This document shows positions 23,687-33,157 of a stretch of 64,000 nt of DNA, one piece after another. The stretch is from Rhizophlyctis rosea. Its lineage: Eukaryota > Chytridiomycota > Chytridiomycetes > Rhizophlyctidales > Rhizophlyctidaceae. The stretch covers positions 38,404-102,403 of the forward strand of contig JADGJC010000137.1 of NCBI GenBank assembly GCA_027596075.1, read 5' to 3'. Under the pieces are notes generated by a model. The model had not been told where the DNA came from, did no database searches, and saw only the letters and a program-made list of their open reading frames with translations. Each line of letters begins with the position of its first letter. Position 1 is the stretch's first letter. Position numbers and translations under genes: made by a program.

Positions 23687-24054
23687 GCGGTACCGCAGTA
23701 GTACACCGACTACTTTGGTCAGCGGAGTTACCGCTGATGGTCCTCGTGGACCGACCATAGTTGGCCTCGATGGGGAATGGCTACCACCTCGTCCACAAGC
23801 TCCCGGTGATCAGCCAGTGCTTTGGTTTGCAGCGCAAGAAGCCTGCCCAATAAACAGCCCAGTGGCTGCCTAGCGAAAGAATAAAATGATAAAGGATGAT
23901 GAGGTGGTATGGACTTCGGGAAGCGGACTACCCATCCGCTTGGGATGATGGCGGTAGAAAGAACTCCGCGGAGTGGACCACCAATCCTTTGAGGATGGTA
24001 AGGGTAGCAAGGGACCTTGTTCAAGCAGAATAAAATGCGCTACCAATCCTCGAG
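23687..24054. repeat. Cluster of short perfect hairpins and palindromes
   Basis: Within 370 bp I find a succession of different, perfectly paired short stems. They are: palindrome GCGGTACCGC (23687-23696); GTAGT/ACTAC (23698-23713); TCAGCGG/CCGCTGA with 5-nt loop (23719-23737); GGTCC/GGACC with TCGT loop (23739-23752); AAGCGGA/TCCGCTT with 7-nt loop (23921-23941); palindrome ACTCCGCGGAGT (23963-23974); ATCCT/AGGAT with TTG loop (23984-23996); and CCTCGAGG (24047-24054). The stems differ in sequence, so this is not a simple tandem repeat. Parts around 23920-24020 look like two diverged copies of a unit of about 50 bp. It resembles, in form only, the double-hairpin elements known from chytrid-group mitochondrial DNA. 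Confidence 0.7.
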
Positions 24055-24147
24055 GTCTTGAAGCTAGCGGTTGCTGAACGGAATGCTGGGTCTTGACTTG
24101 ATTGCTAGCTGGGTGTCTTGTGTCGAAGATGCGATCAGTCGTCTGAT

Positions 24148-24244
24148 CGACCTTTATCCCTCAGACCAACCGAGATGTAATTAAGTCGTCTTGGTTCATC
24201 TCTATCCCTCAGACCGACCAAGATGGTTGCTCAAGCCATCTTCA
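24148..24244 (+). repeat. Two-copy imperfect tandem repeat (about 48 bp)
   Basis: Two consecutive segments share the core CTMTATCCCTCAGACCRACC followed by RAGATG and an AAGYCRTCTT block. The copies begin near 24148 and 24200. No coding sense is apparent. Confidence 0.5.
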
Positions 24245-24267
24245 GATTGACTCCAGAAGGGGTCCGA

Positions 24268-24292
24268 TGGTGCACCCGGGGATCGAACCCGG
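24268..24292 (-). other. tRNA-like T-arm / B-box with 3' acceptor end (relic)
   Basis: Read on the minus strand this is CCGGGTTCGATCCCCGG followed by GTGCACCA. It has a perfect 5-bp T-stem, a 7-nt TTCGATC loop matching the Pol III B-box, and what looks like an acceptor 3' strand. A matching 5' acceptor strand (GGTGCAC), D-arm and anticodon arm were not found within about 150 nt upstream, so I do not call a functional tRNA. It may be a tRNA-derived SINE end or a truncated tRNA copy. Confidence 0.4.
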
Positions 24293-25333
24293 TAAAGGCC
24301 GAACCAGTGAACCGTGTGAGAAGAACAGACGAGACCGTACTTGGCCTTCGAGGTATCGAAGAAGAGCCGGGAGAGGTGTTGTAACCGTTACCGCTTGCAT
24401 CAGAAGAATTGCCGTCCATGGCCGGTATTGGTTGTCTACACGAGAACCGCACACTTCGAGATGGTGCTTCGAGGTGTAACGCTGGGTGTTGGAGCCGTGT
24501 CGCATGAGCAATCGAGCAAGCGTGACAGCAACGCAAGAAAGGCCTCGCCATGGAATCCGTGCGCGAGTATTATAAGGCGATTTCCCAGAACCTGTTGCTG
24601 AAACAGTAGGTTAGTATATGTTCTCTAAGTGACAGTGATGTGTTCGTCTCGCGGAACTTGCAACCAATTGCGCCAGTGTTTTTGCACGGTACTGCGCACC
24701 TAACGGTACCACTTAGCGATAAAGTTACCAAAAGGAGCGACGGACAGCCATGGCACTGGCGACGGACCAAGATCCACTATAAGCTTGCGTGGAGCGTCGA
24801 ACAATGACCAGCGTAAAGCTGGTGGATATATTCCAGACCCTGCTCTTCTGCAAACTGTCGGCCGTGTCTCGACCCCAACGCAACCTTACCACCTTTGGTT
24901 GCTCGCAAACTTTCCACAATTGTCCCGCTCATGATCACCAGGCGCACGCGCTACTTAACTTCGAAGTCCTGCGACGAGTAACGATGCTAATGTCCTTGCC
25001 AAAGCCAGCGTTGCCTTGATTGGAATGACAGAGGGCACACAACTAGCTTGGAGGTGGAAACGGTTGGCTGCAGGTATTGCCGAGATGGAGAGAATTTTCG
25101 GCGACAAGTGGAGGGGGAAGAGCTCGCTGGAAAGAGCCAAGGAAGAGCAGCCGAAATTGAGATGACGAAGCCTGACTCATAGATCACTGTGCCACACTCT
25201 CCCAAACACGAGGGTCCAAGACTCCCCCAGGACCCCAGCACCGACTTTTGAGTTCTGAACATACGGCGTAACTTGCGTTCCCAGCTGCTTTTGACCAGAG
25301 AAACCAACGGACAGGCAATATCTCTTCAGTAGA

Positions 25334-25395
25334 TGCCAACGCGTTGCGTTAGATATTATACGCTTGCCGACGCATCGTGTTAGACGTTGTACGCA
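25334..25395. repeat. 31-bp imperfect direct repeat, two copies
   Basis: The unit at 25334-25364 (beginning TGCCAACGCGTTGCGTTAGA) is followed directly by a second copy at 25365-25395 (beginning TGCCGACGCATCGTGTTAGA). About three quarters of positions are identical. Neither strand is coding. Confidence 0.6.
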
Positions 25396-26611
25396 ACCTC
25401 TTCACTCCTATGCTGATTTGAAGACAAACAAGTTTCCACAAAGTTGACAAAGTCACAAAGGCACCGCAGCCTCGAAAGGACAGCGCAAATAACAGGAAGC
25501 GTTCTTTTCATCTTCTTGCTTCTCATATTTGGAAAGCGCCGTGTTTGAAGTGGCGATGTCTCATCAGATGCAAGTATATGTGAATTGCTTCAGTTTGCGT
25601 TCCCATTCCAAACATCTCGGATGCTCGGAGGTGGCGAGAAAGGTGTGGATGCGGTGACGGGACCTTCAGTGGAAGGCGTCGGAGGCCCTTTGAATGTCAG
25701 TTGGGACTGCGCGGTAGGGCGCAGATTGTCTGTTGCGTGTGTTTGGCATTGTTTGGTTTGATCAAACTCCACGCAATGCATACGGAGTTGTCAAACCGTT
25801 GCTGGTTGCATAAGTAATTGCTGCGATGTTCTTTGACAGCTGCTGGCGCCAAAAATGATATCCGGACTTATGTATCATCCCCACTTCGTAGCTCCGATTG
25901 TGCCAACGGCGATCACTCTTGCATAAAGGGTTCTGGCTGTGTATGTTTGGGTGTTGAACGACCAATGATATGGAACGTCTGATGATTGTCGAGTTGAATG
26001 ACTTGGCCAGCCAACGTGACAAGGAGCTCGAAAAGAGCTCCTCAAGATGTTTACTATCCGTTTCATCATTGAACTGGGGTTCTTGTTTTCAGTTGGACAT
26101 ACTGAACACTAATATGGATGCAACATGTATATTCAAATGGAGTTTTACTTCTTCAGCTGCTACTCACGAACACCGGCAAACATTGGGTATTCATGGACGC
26201 ACACCTAAAATGAAGACTCGTGCATACATGGCAGCAGGGACTGTATCGACCCAAATTTTGTCAACATCTTTTCTAACTTCAGCGCCGAATAGCCCCCTCG
26301 CCAAAATAACCAGCGCTGGGGTGGTGAATCTGCTCCGACTGCTCTTTTCCCTCCAGCACTCTTTATTATGTTATATATACAAGCATTACTTTGTTTTCGA
26401 TCGCGCCCTTCAAATTCCACACTACAAGTGGCTGGCCGACTAAGAAGACAGAGTCCATATGTATCCGGACCTTCGGCTTTGCGAGCATTGACTTTCGGTG
26501 TCTTCGAGATTTGAGTCTTTCCTAATTGCGAGGATTGTTGGTGAAAATCTGGTATGTCACGCGTGAAAATGTCCTAAACGCACTTTACACAAACAACCTT
26601 TTACAGGCAAT

Positions 26612-27142
26612 TCAACACTCCTGTTCCATTCGGTGACTTTTGCACGAGTATTCACCATTCAGGATCGTACACATCAGGATATTAGTAACTGTTGAGACCT
26701 TTCCTTGTCCAGGAGACACGAAGATTTGTTGCAGAAAGGTTTTATCGACCGATACGGTTCTGTCGCTCGACTCGTTGACGGTGAAAGAGATGGAACGCTT
26801 GCTTCCTCCCACCAGATTTCCCGTGGTGCCGTCGTTGAACAAGACTTTGACACCTTGGTAATCCAAGTCCAGGTGGAGGTCGTAACCGGTGACTGGAGGT
26901 GTATTGTCCTTCCGTGAGAATTGGAGGACGTGCAAGCGGCCTGAAGTGACGGTGCCGACTAGCTGTCCCGTACAGCGGCTGAAGATAGGGTTGTCGGTCA
27001 GGTCTTCCTTGAAGTTGAGATGGGTGGTTGTTGTGCCACTAGCAGGAGACGCTGGGGCGACGCCTTGCGGCAATGCTGTTGTCGACCCGAGTTGGGAGAG
27101 AAGGTAGGCGCCGATGATGGCAAGCTTGAGAAATTGGCGCAT
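26612..27142 (-). CDS. Small secreted protein of unknown function
   Basis: An intronless leftward gene of 176 residues. The ATG at 27142 was chosen over an in-frame ATG at 27193 because it puts the signal peptide (MRQFLKLAIIGAYLLSQLGS) at the N-terminus. The mature part opens with an Ala/Pro/Ser/Thr linker. A beta-rich domain of about 130 residues follows, with only three cysteines (SRCTGQLVGT; NILMCTILNGEYSCKSH) and strands such as TGYDLHLDLDYQGVKVLFND and SISFTVNESSDRTVSV. The domain is not one I recognise. The flanks are gene-poor and a surface-protein fragment lies downstream. An extracellular role is inferred only from the signal peptide. Confidence 0.65.
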   Translation of the reverse strand: MRQFLKLAIIGAYLLSQLGSTTALPQGVAPASPASGTTTTHLNFKEDLTDNPIFSRCTGQLVGTVTSGRLHVLQFSRKDNTPPVTGYDLHLDLDYQGVKVLFNDGTTGNLVGGSKRSISFTVNESSDRTVSVDKTFLQQIFVSPGQGKVSTVTNILMCTILNGEYSCKSHRMEQEC

Positions 27143-28159
27143 ATTGAGGTTTGCTGAATGCACGAAAAGAGATATTAGTTTGTCGTCATCCACTTAAGGT
27201 CCTCATAGGAGTTACTGATCATATGAATACCTCACGCGAGAATTTTTGAATGTTTCTATGATGCTTTGATGGTTTGCGGACTTGATGAGGGGCAGCGTGG
27301 GACGCCCACCCAGCTGCTCTTATAGGTGCGTAGGCGAATAAAAGGATTCAACGTCAACAACACGACATTCAACTTCGCATTTCAATATGCACGGGGTCCA
27401 AATATCCCAAATGATCCCAATTCAATGTGCAGGAGGGAAAACAAGAGCCCGCCTCGAAAAAGGGCGGTGAGCTCCAACCTCCGTGCGGTGCATTCACCTC
27501 CGAACTCAAAGTGCCCAATTGTCGGGCAAGTGGCCTGCAAATGGGAGGCTTTGCTGTGTGCCATCGGTGGCTTTGTGCCAATTTGCCAAAGCATTGCTTA
27601 CCTAACAGATTTTTTGAACTTCAGGGCCCACGAATAGATGGGAACGGGAGGAGGGAGGAGAGGGAGGAGAGGGTCAGAGGTGGAGGTATGTATAAACGCG
27701 TGCGGGTGGGAATGTAAGTGGGAGAGGGTTGAGAGAATGAAGATCATGGTATTTGGAAGGTGGGTGTGCGACTTCTTAGGGACCAATGCGCCGACATTGA
27801 AGCCGGTCTAAAGGGGTTCGATTATTTTTGGTCCATACGTCCCAATGTGCGACCACCACTCACACAAGATTTTGATGATTGCCTCGTTCTACGAAGTTCT
27901 GAAGCAAAATGGTGCAACTAGGTTCATGTCCATACCCGTGTCCTGGCACTAATGTTTCATGCTGGGGGGACGGGAGGCGTACAGCGTACTCCACTGGTCT
28001 TGAAACTTTACAATCATTCTTTGATGAGATATACTACTATTGATGAACGGATCTTCCTAAACAAACAATTAAACATTATCTTTTCGGCCTTGAGTTGATA
28101 TCTTTTCTTTGTGACATTAACAGAGCTTTCCTGGAACGAATCTCTATTGGAGAGCCATC
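27143..28159. other. Gene-poor spacer
   Basis: This is the upstream region of the small secreted protein and the 3' flank of the membrane-protein fragment. Open stretches near 27370-27720 on both strands carry no domain. Nothing supported. Confidence 0.4.
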
Positions 28160-28917
28160 TTACGGATTCTCGTAGAAAATCCGACCTTGTTGCGATCGCC
28201 TGTGACGCCGATCATAGAACCAGAGACCAACGAACAAAGCTATAGCCGCTAACGCCCTAAAAATGCCGCCAACCATGGCTCCGACATGTGATTTTCCTCC
28301 TTCAGAGGAAGCTGGAGAGGAAGTAGTGCTCTGCGTGGTCGTAGTGTTTGGTACGGTTGGAGCGGCGAGGATGGTTTGAGGTTTGCCATGCGTGAAAGTT
28401 GCATATGACAGCAATTTCCAATGAGAGCATCCGAGACGGAAACTCACCCATTCGGAAAAACTATTGGTGGTGTAGCGCACGACTTTGTTGACCTTATCCA
28501 CGGTGGTGCCTTGTTTTAGTTGCCATTGACCTGTAGTCTCGTTGAAAGTAGACCACTTGACGTCGGCTTCAGGTAGATGCAGAGATTGCAACACTGACAG
28601 CGTTTTCGCGTTTACGGAAAAAACATAGCAAAGGGGATGTTGAGCATCAGCAAATGACATTGCCAACAATATTGAACTGCGAAAGGCCGTATGCACTGCT
28701 CACTCGCATTGATATAAGGCCATTTCAATTCTGCTTGGAAGGAGCTGCCCGGCGGAACGTCAAATTTCCAGTAAGTATTGACTCCAGCGTATGAGGAAAG
28801 TGAAGAAGCCAAAGTGGGAGTGTTGTCCACCGCGTTCATTGGGACAGCGATGTTTCCGACAGCCATGTTGAGATCGATACCGCCAGCCACTTGGCGGTAT
28901 GGCTGGATTGGTTGCAA
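28160..28917 (-). CDS. C-terminal part of a type I membrane surface protein (5' end missing)
   Basis: Leftward reading. An exon near 28900-28710 (GGIDLNMAVGNIAVPMNAVD, YAGVNTYWKFDVPPGSSFQA) ends at a GTGAGC. A second exon from about 28595 reads LHLPEADVKWSTFNETTGQW and VVRYTTNSFSEWVSF, a beta-sandwich-like ectodomain pattern. There follow a Thr/Ser-rich stalk (PNTTTTQSTTSSPASSEGG), a membrane helix (VGGIFRALAAIALFVGLWFY) and a basic tail (DRRHRRSQQGR), stop at 28160. No start codon with a signal peptide was found. Just upstream, at 28930, begins the decayed MFS transporter on the same strand. The fragment may therefore be the 3' half of a gene broken by a rearrangement. Confidence 0.5.
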
Positions 28918-28929
28918 TTGTCAGCTCTT

Positions 28930-30328
28930 GTCAGATAATCGGGTGCGTGTGATTCAGTGCAAGCACGCCGTCAAGGAGAGCTCCTGGAATGCCGAGAACG
29001 GCAATGTTGAGGAAGTTGCGGTAAGTAAACTATGTTGATCCGTCGCCGAATTTGGCGCCGGATGTTGCTTGGATGTAGGGGATGAAGGCGTTGCAGAGAG
29101 GGTAGCCTACGCCGATCATGGCCCAAACTATGGTAATGAGGGAGGTGAAGTATGCTAATATGTGAGTCGAGAACAATGCGTGGATGTGGGTGAAATTGAG
29201 AGATTCCAAATTTCTCTTGACGAGGGCACCGGCGGCAATTTCGCCGGATTGGATGTGCCGAGGCTTCGCAAGTTTTCGGTGGGCAAGGAACTGGTTTTTC
29301 CGTTCCTGTGCGCGACTTCGTGGACAATCCTGACGGCGTCTTGGTCGCGGCCTTTGCCCTGAGGAATTTGGAACTTTCATAGATTGTGAAGAAGACGAAG
29401 CGGATAATGAATTCCCAATAGACTGATGGCGCCCATGACGATGACGCAGTAGCGCCACCCCATGTTGTCGGAAAGTTCGGAATGTCTGCATTGTGCTGCG
29501 GTTTCCTGGCAAGTGTACCAGTGGTAACCTAATAGCGGCCATGCAACCAGAGTACGCAAGAACTTGGGCGATGGCCCAATCGATCGAGAGGATAGTCAAG
29601 AGATAGATCACTTCCCGGGAGGAAATTTCAAAGAGACTGCACTATCTACAGGGAGGTTGCCCCCCACGCCAAAGGACCAGAGAGCGGCAAAGGCAGCGAT
29701 GTATGCAAAGTTCGGTGCACCCGCTGAGACGAGACCGAAGATGGCAGTTACATCGAGGGTAAGATTAAATGCATGTTTGCGACCGAAGATGTCGCAACCA
29801 AAACCTAAAAATATTGCGCTGATGAGAAGACCGATGTTTTGTGAGAGGGTAAGGAAGGGGGCGTGGGACGGATGAAATTCGTTTAGGATTGGGGTGACTG
29901 GAAAGTATGAAATATGTTAGCATCACGTTCATTGATACGTGCGGTGAAACCATTGCGACGTTGCGCTGTCACATTGCATCGGAACACTCACATATGATGG
30001 AGGTGATGATGGGCCACATGTTGTCGTTCGCCCATCCAAACCCTACCAGCACAAATAATTGCCACTGGTACCAACCCATCCCAATCTTTTGGATCCTTAT
30101 TTGAATTCAAAAATTGAATTGATGTGTAGCTCCAAGGATGTTCTGCGAGATGTATACTTTACCGCACGGTTTAGCATCCGCCCTTTGGCTTCATACACCG
30201 GATCGACCGTTCCCTCTGGCAAGGCGCTCCAAGTCTCCGGTTGCATCGTCAACTTTGACTCCAGAACGAGTCGTCTCTGTGGTGATAGTGTGATCGCCTA
30301 AGGCTTTACTAATGGGCTCGGTAGCCAT
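28930..30328 (-). pseudogene. Decayed MFS sugar-transporter-type carrier
   Basis: The family is clear but the frame is broken repeatedly. In order on the minus strand: a start at 30328 (MATEPISKALGDHTITTETT); a shift to DPVYEAKGRMLNRAVKY near 30215; QLFVLVGFGWANDNMWPII near 30060; an intron; FLTLSQNIGLLISAIFLGFG and CDIFGRKHAFNLTLDVTAIF near 29850-29750; GVGGNLPVDSA near 29650; a shift to IYLLTILSIDWAIAQVLA near 29600; NMGWRYCVIVMGA near 29460; FTIYESSKFLRAK near 29370; a shift to GRDQDAVRIVHEVAHRNGKT; then LITIVWAMIGVGYPLCNAFI and QATSGAKFGDGST ending in a TAG at about 29030; FTYRNFLNIAVLGIPGALLD beyond it. It stops short of the remaining C-terminal helices at about 28930. In intact fungal homologues these blocks form one 12-helix protein. 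At least four frameshifts plus a nonsense codon and truncation argue against sequencing error alone. Confidence 0.85.
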
Positions 30329-30828
30329 TACAGCAATTTAGTAGCGTGCTGGGATGAGAATTAAAGAGATCGGAACAGCGATGGAATTCGAAGACACGGG
30401 GGCATCAGCGATGTTGGTCTGTATATCAACATATTTTGGTTTTGGCGGGTCATTGTTGGCGGGTGGTGGGAGCCTTGAAGGAAAGCGAATGCGCAGCAGT
30501 TGGTGCCCTTCTGTTCACAAGCAAAGTGCGCAACATCATTCCAAAATGGGGCTCTTTGGACCTTCCGACTCAGCGCTGGTGTACTCAACCGCTAGTCCAC
30601 GACCAATAAGACTGTCTGCCAGTCCATAGTCAGTGATGAAAATATTACCATATGCGGCACAGACAGAGAGCCTACCATATGGAAAAAGTTAACTTCTCGT
30701 GTATACATTGAATGTTATTTGCATTATCCCTTCCCTTCGCTGGTGGAGAGATTTTTGACATGTGCTATATACAAATAGTATCTGATTGAATCGAGCTATT
30801 GCAGAATTCCTAAGCAAGCTATGCTGCC
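30329..30828. other. Intergenic
   Basis: This lies between the MFS pseudogene start and the end of the NTPase-nuclease gene. No coding sequence is supported on either strand. Confidence 0.4.
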
Positions 30829-33157
30829 CTATTCCAATTCAATCCCCCTCCAATTCGCCCACCGCCCACCTATTGCAGAAGCCCGCACCTGAACATTCGT
30901 GAAGCCGGTGTCGTAACGCACGTACACACAATTGACTTCTTGGATTCTATCGGGCATATCGTCATCCATACTAGCACTGGAAATTACAAAATTCACTACA
31001 AACATATCACGGATGTCGTGATATCTCCGAAACTTCTCCGCCTGCTTCTCAACAGCTTCAACCATTTCTTTCTTCCGCAGCTTGTTCACTTTCAACTCAT
31101 ATCCCGCGAAGTTGCCCTCCTTCCGCGATGAGAGTAGTAAATCCAACCTCTGCTCCGTTCCAGGCTCGCGTTTCACTTCTAGGAAGGTGTCGAACCGATT
31201 TTCGGGCTTGCCCATGCTTTTGAAAGCGGCGAACAGCTCTGCTTGCAGACATACTTCAGATGGACCTTGGCGGTTGGCGGAATAACGTGACGAGATGACC
31301 TCTGTTGTCAACATATGAAAAGGGTTCGTCAGCTCAAACGAATTTAATTCAAAAGTGGTACATTCATTGTCAAAGCTACTCACTGGGGTCCAAGAATCGA
31401 ATTCCAAGACATAGCAGCCCAAAACTGTTGATGCTTTGGTCGGGGTTGAGTGGGATTGGTGCCGCCAGTGTTGGTGGGAGTCTCTCGGGGTACGCCAAAT
31501 GCAGGAGCAGCATGTTGAGATAAGGGGATGCGATGGCAATCTTCCCTCCATGCTCAGAGACAAGTCCAAGTTCCATCAATTCGTTGCAATTTTCTCGATC
31601 TTCATTCCTCACACTCATGGGTGAGTCGTCAAGCAACAATTCCAAGATGTACTGCTTCAACGGCACGGACGCCCTCCTCAGCGTTTGGACAATTCGTTTG
31701 ACCATTCGGTTCTCTTGTTCCAAGTATGGGGGCAGTTGGTTCAATTTAAGCTGGAATGAGTGAGGAGCAAATGAGATGATGACATGGAAATCGTTAACAT
31801 CCCCGCAATACCATCCAACCTACCGACTCCCACAATCGCATTGTGATTTTCAAGTCTGCTGCACACTCTTTCAGCAACAGATGCGCAGCAAAGGCAACCA
31901 GCCCAAGGTTGCCAGCACAAAAGAAATGTAGATCCGATTTGACAGTATCCAAAATCTCCACCCCGTTCTCCTTTTGTGCCGCTTCCAGGAAACTCAAAGT
32001 TTGTTTCAGCTCCAATGGGGCTATTGGCACGTAATGAGCTCGCTGGAAAGGAGAACGCACAAGAGATGATTTGAGTAGCACTGATAGTTCTGTCCGTAGG
32101 GAGGGCCCCGAAACAGCTTCGCTTGAAGTGTCCGGAGGAGTATTGGCCGGAGTGGGTTCTGGCGTCTTTAGGAGCAAGCTTGAATGATAGGTACCCGCAC
32201 CAAGGAAACCACCAAAGAACTCATTTGCAGGACCCTGAGCCGTCATCATCCGCAAAAACTCTGTAAACTCTTTGCGGGGGGTGCGTTGAACGAGCAGCTC
32301 AGATATCTCATCCACTAACAAGAAATACTTGATACCCGTTCCTAGCCGGAAAATAATTCAGCCCACTCTGAGCTCGTGATTGACATTGAGGAAAACACTC
32401 ACCATTGTACATTTTTCTCAATTTTTCAACTGCCTCCTCACCGGAATGTATCCCATTGTGTTGGAAGAGCCGTCTTCCAAACAAGCTCCAGAACTCCTCT
32501 ACTGACATATCTCCTCCGTGTGATTCATACTTATTTGAGGAAGCATCTATGATGCATATGGCAGCCGATGTATCTTTGGCAAGCTGACTTTCGAGGTAGC
32601 GCAACATGGAGCTTTTGCCAGTTACATAGGGCCCATGTAGAACAATGAGAGGTCGTTCTCCGCCAACAACGAACTCGAGAGCTTTGGCGCAGGCAGGTAG
32701 TTCTTCAAAAGGTATCATGATATTTTTCTCTTCATCAACCAAAGTTCCCGCCGCAATAGTTTTGGAAATATGCCGACGTTTAGGTTTGTCTGAAGTATTC
32801 ACAATAGGAAGAAGCAAGGTTTAACAGGTAAGTAAATCCGCTTGTCATGCATAACTTTGAGAAGCGTGAGTGAGGAACGTTACGTAGTTCAGAATTTGCT
32901 TGAACCTTCTTCAAAGACTTCAAAAATCTCAATTTCTGAGGAAGGTTGAAGCCCATTTCATCCAACTCATCTGGAAACTCGAGAAGGTCTAATAGCTAAA
33001 GGGCGGGAAATCAGTATTTTGGCACACTCCGGCCAGCTTCAGCGGAGCTTTTCGGTGAACTCACTTGGTGCGCGGATGTGAAATTGGCAAAATTATCACG
33101 GAAGGACGCCAGCCCCAAGCCCACCAGAAGCGTGTCAACCTCGCTTTCTTCCACCAT
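30829..33157 (-). CDS. SAM domain - P-loop NTPase - winged helix - PD-(D/E)XK-like protein (Crinkler-type architecture)
   Basis: The start at 33157 gives MVEESEVDTLLVGLGLASFR, and the first two exons form a SAM-like helical domain (LLDLLEFPDELDEMGFNLPQ, LRFLKSLKKVQ). An ATPase follows: EELPACAKALEFVVGGERPL, Walker A HGPYVTGKSSML near 32630-32595, and a Walker B-like YFLLVDEISELL near 32315. It continues through HYVPIAPLELKQTLSFL and a winged-helix-like part (QYILELLLDDSPMSV, LMELGLVSEHGGKIAIASPY). The last exon carries a restriction-endonuclease-like end. EQRLDLLLSSRKEGNFAGYE followed by LKVNK places Asp and an E-x-K motif, then the QAEKFRRYHDI helix, stop at 30829. NTPase, winged helix and REase in this order is the architecture described for Crinkler-type proteins of early fungi and oomycetes. 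The usual CRN ubiquitin-like header and a signal peptide are absent. A role in genome conflict or host manipulation is inference. Introns sit near 33048, 32900, 32380 and 31790. Confidence 0.7.

Larger units (their letters stand above)
23261..26611. other. 3.3-kb gene-poor, repeat-rich segment
   Basis: No gene could be supported on either strand. The segment contains the hairpin cluster (23687-24054), a two-copy tandem repeat (24148-24244), a tRNA-like T-arm (24268-24292) and a 31-bp direct repeat (25334-25395). Open stretches near 25307-24955 on the minus strand switch frame repeatedly and may be remnants of an old coding element, but no family is recognisable. Confidence 0.5.

Noticed and set aside
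23728..24024. Leftward open frame across the hairpin cluster
   Set aside because: The translation is irregular and explained by the repeated hairpin units; no domain.
24241..24480. Functional tRNA gene on the minus strand
   Set aside because: Only the T-arm and 3' end are convincing; no complementary 5' acceptor strand, D-arm or anticodon arm could be placed, with or without an intron.
24700..25310. Transposon-derived ORFs on the minus strand
   Set aside because: Several short frames overlap, but no transposase, reverse transcriptase or integrase motif could be read, and no terminal repeats were found.
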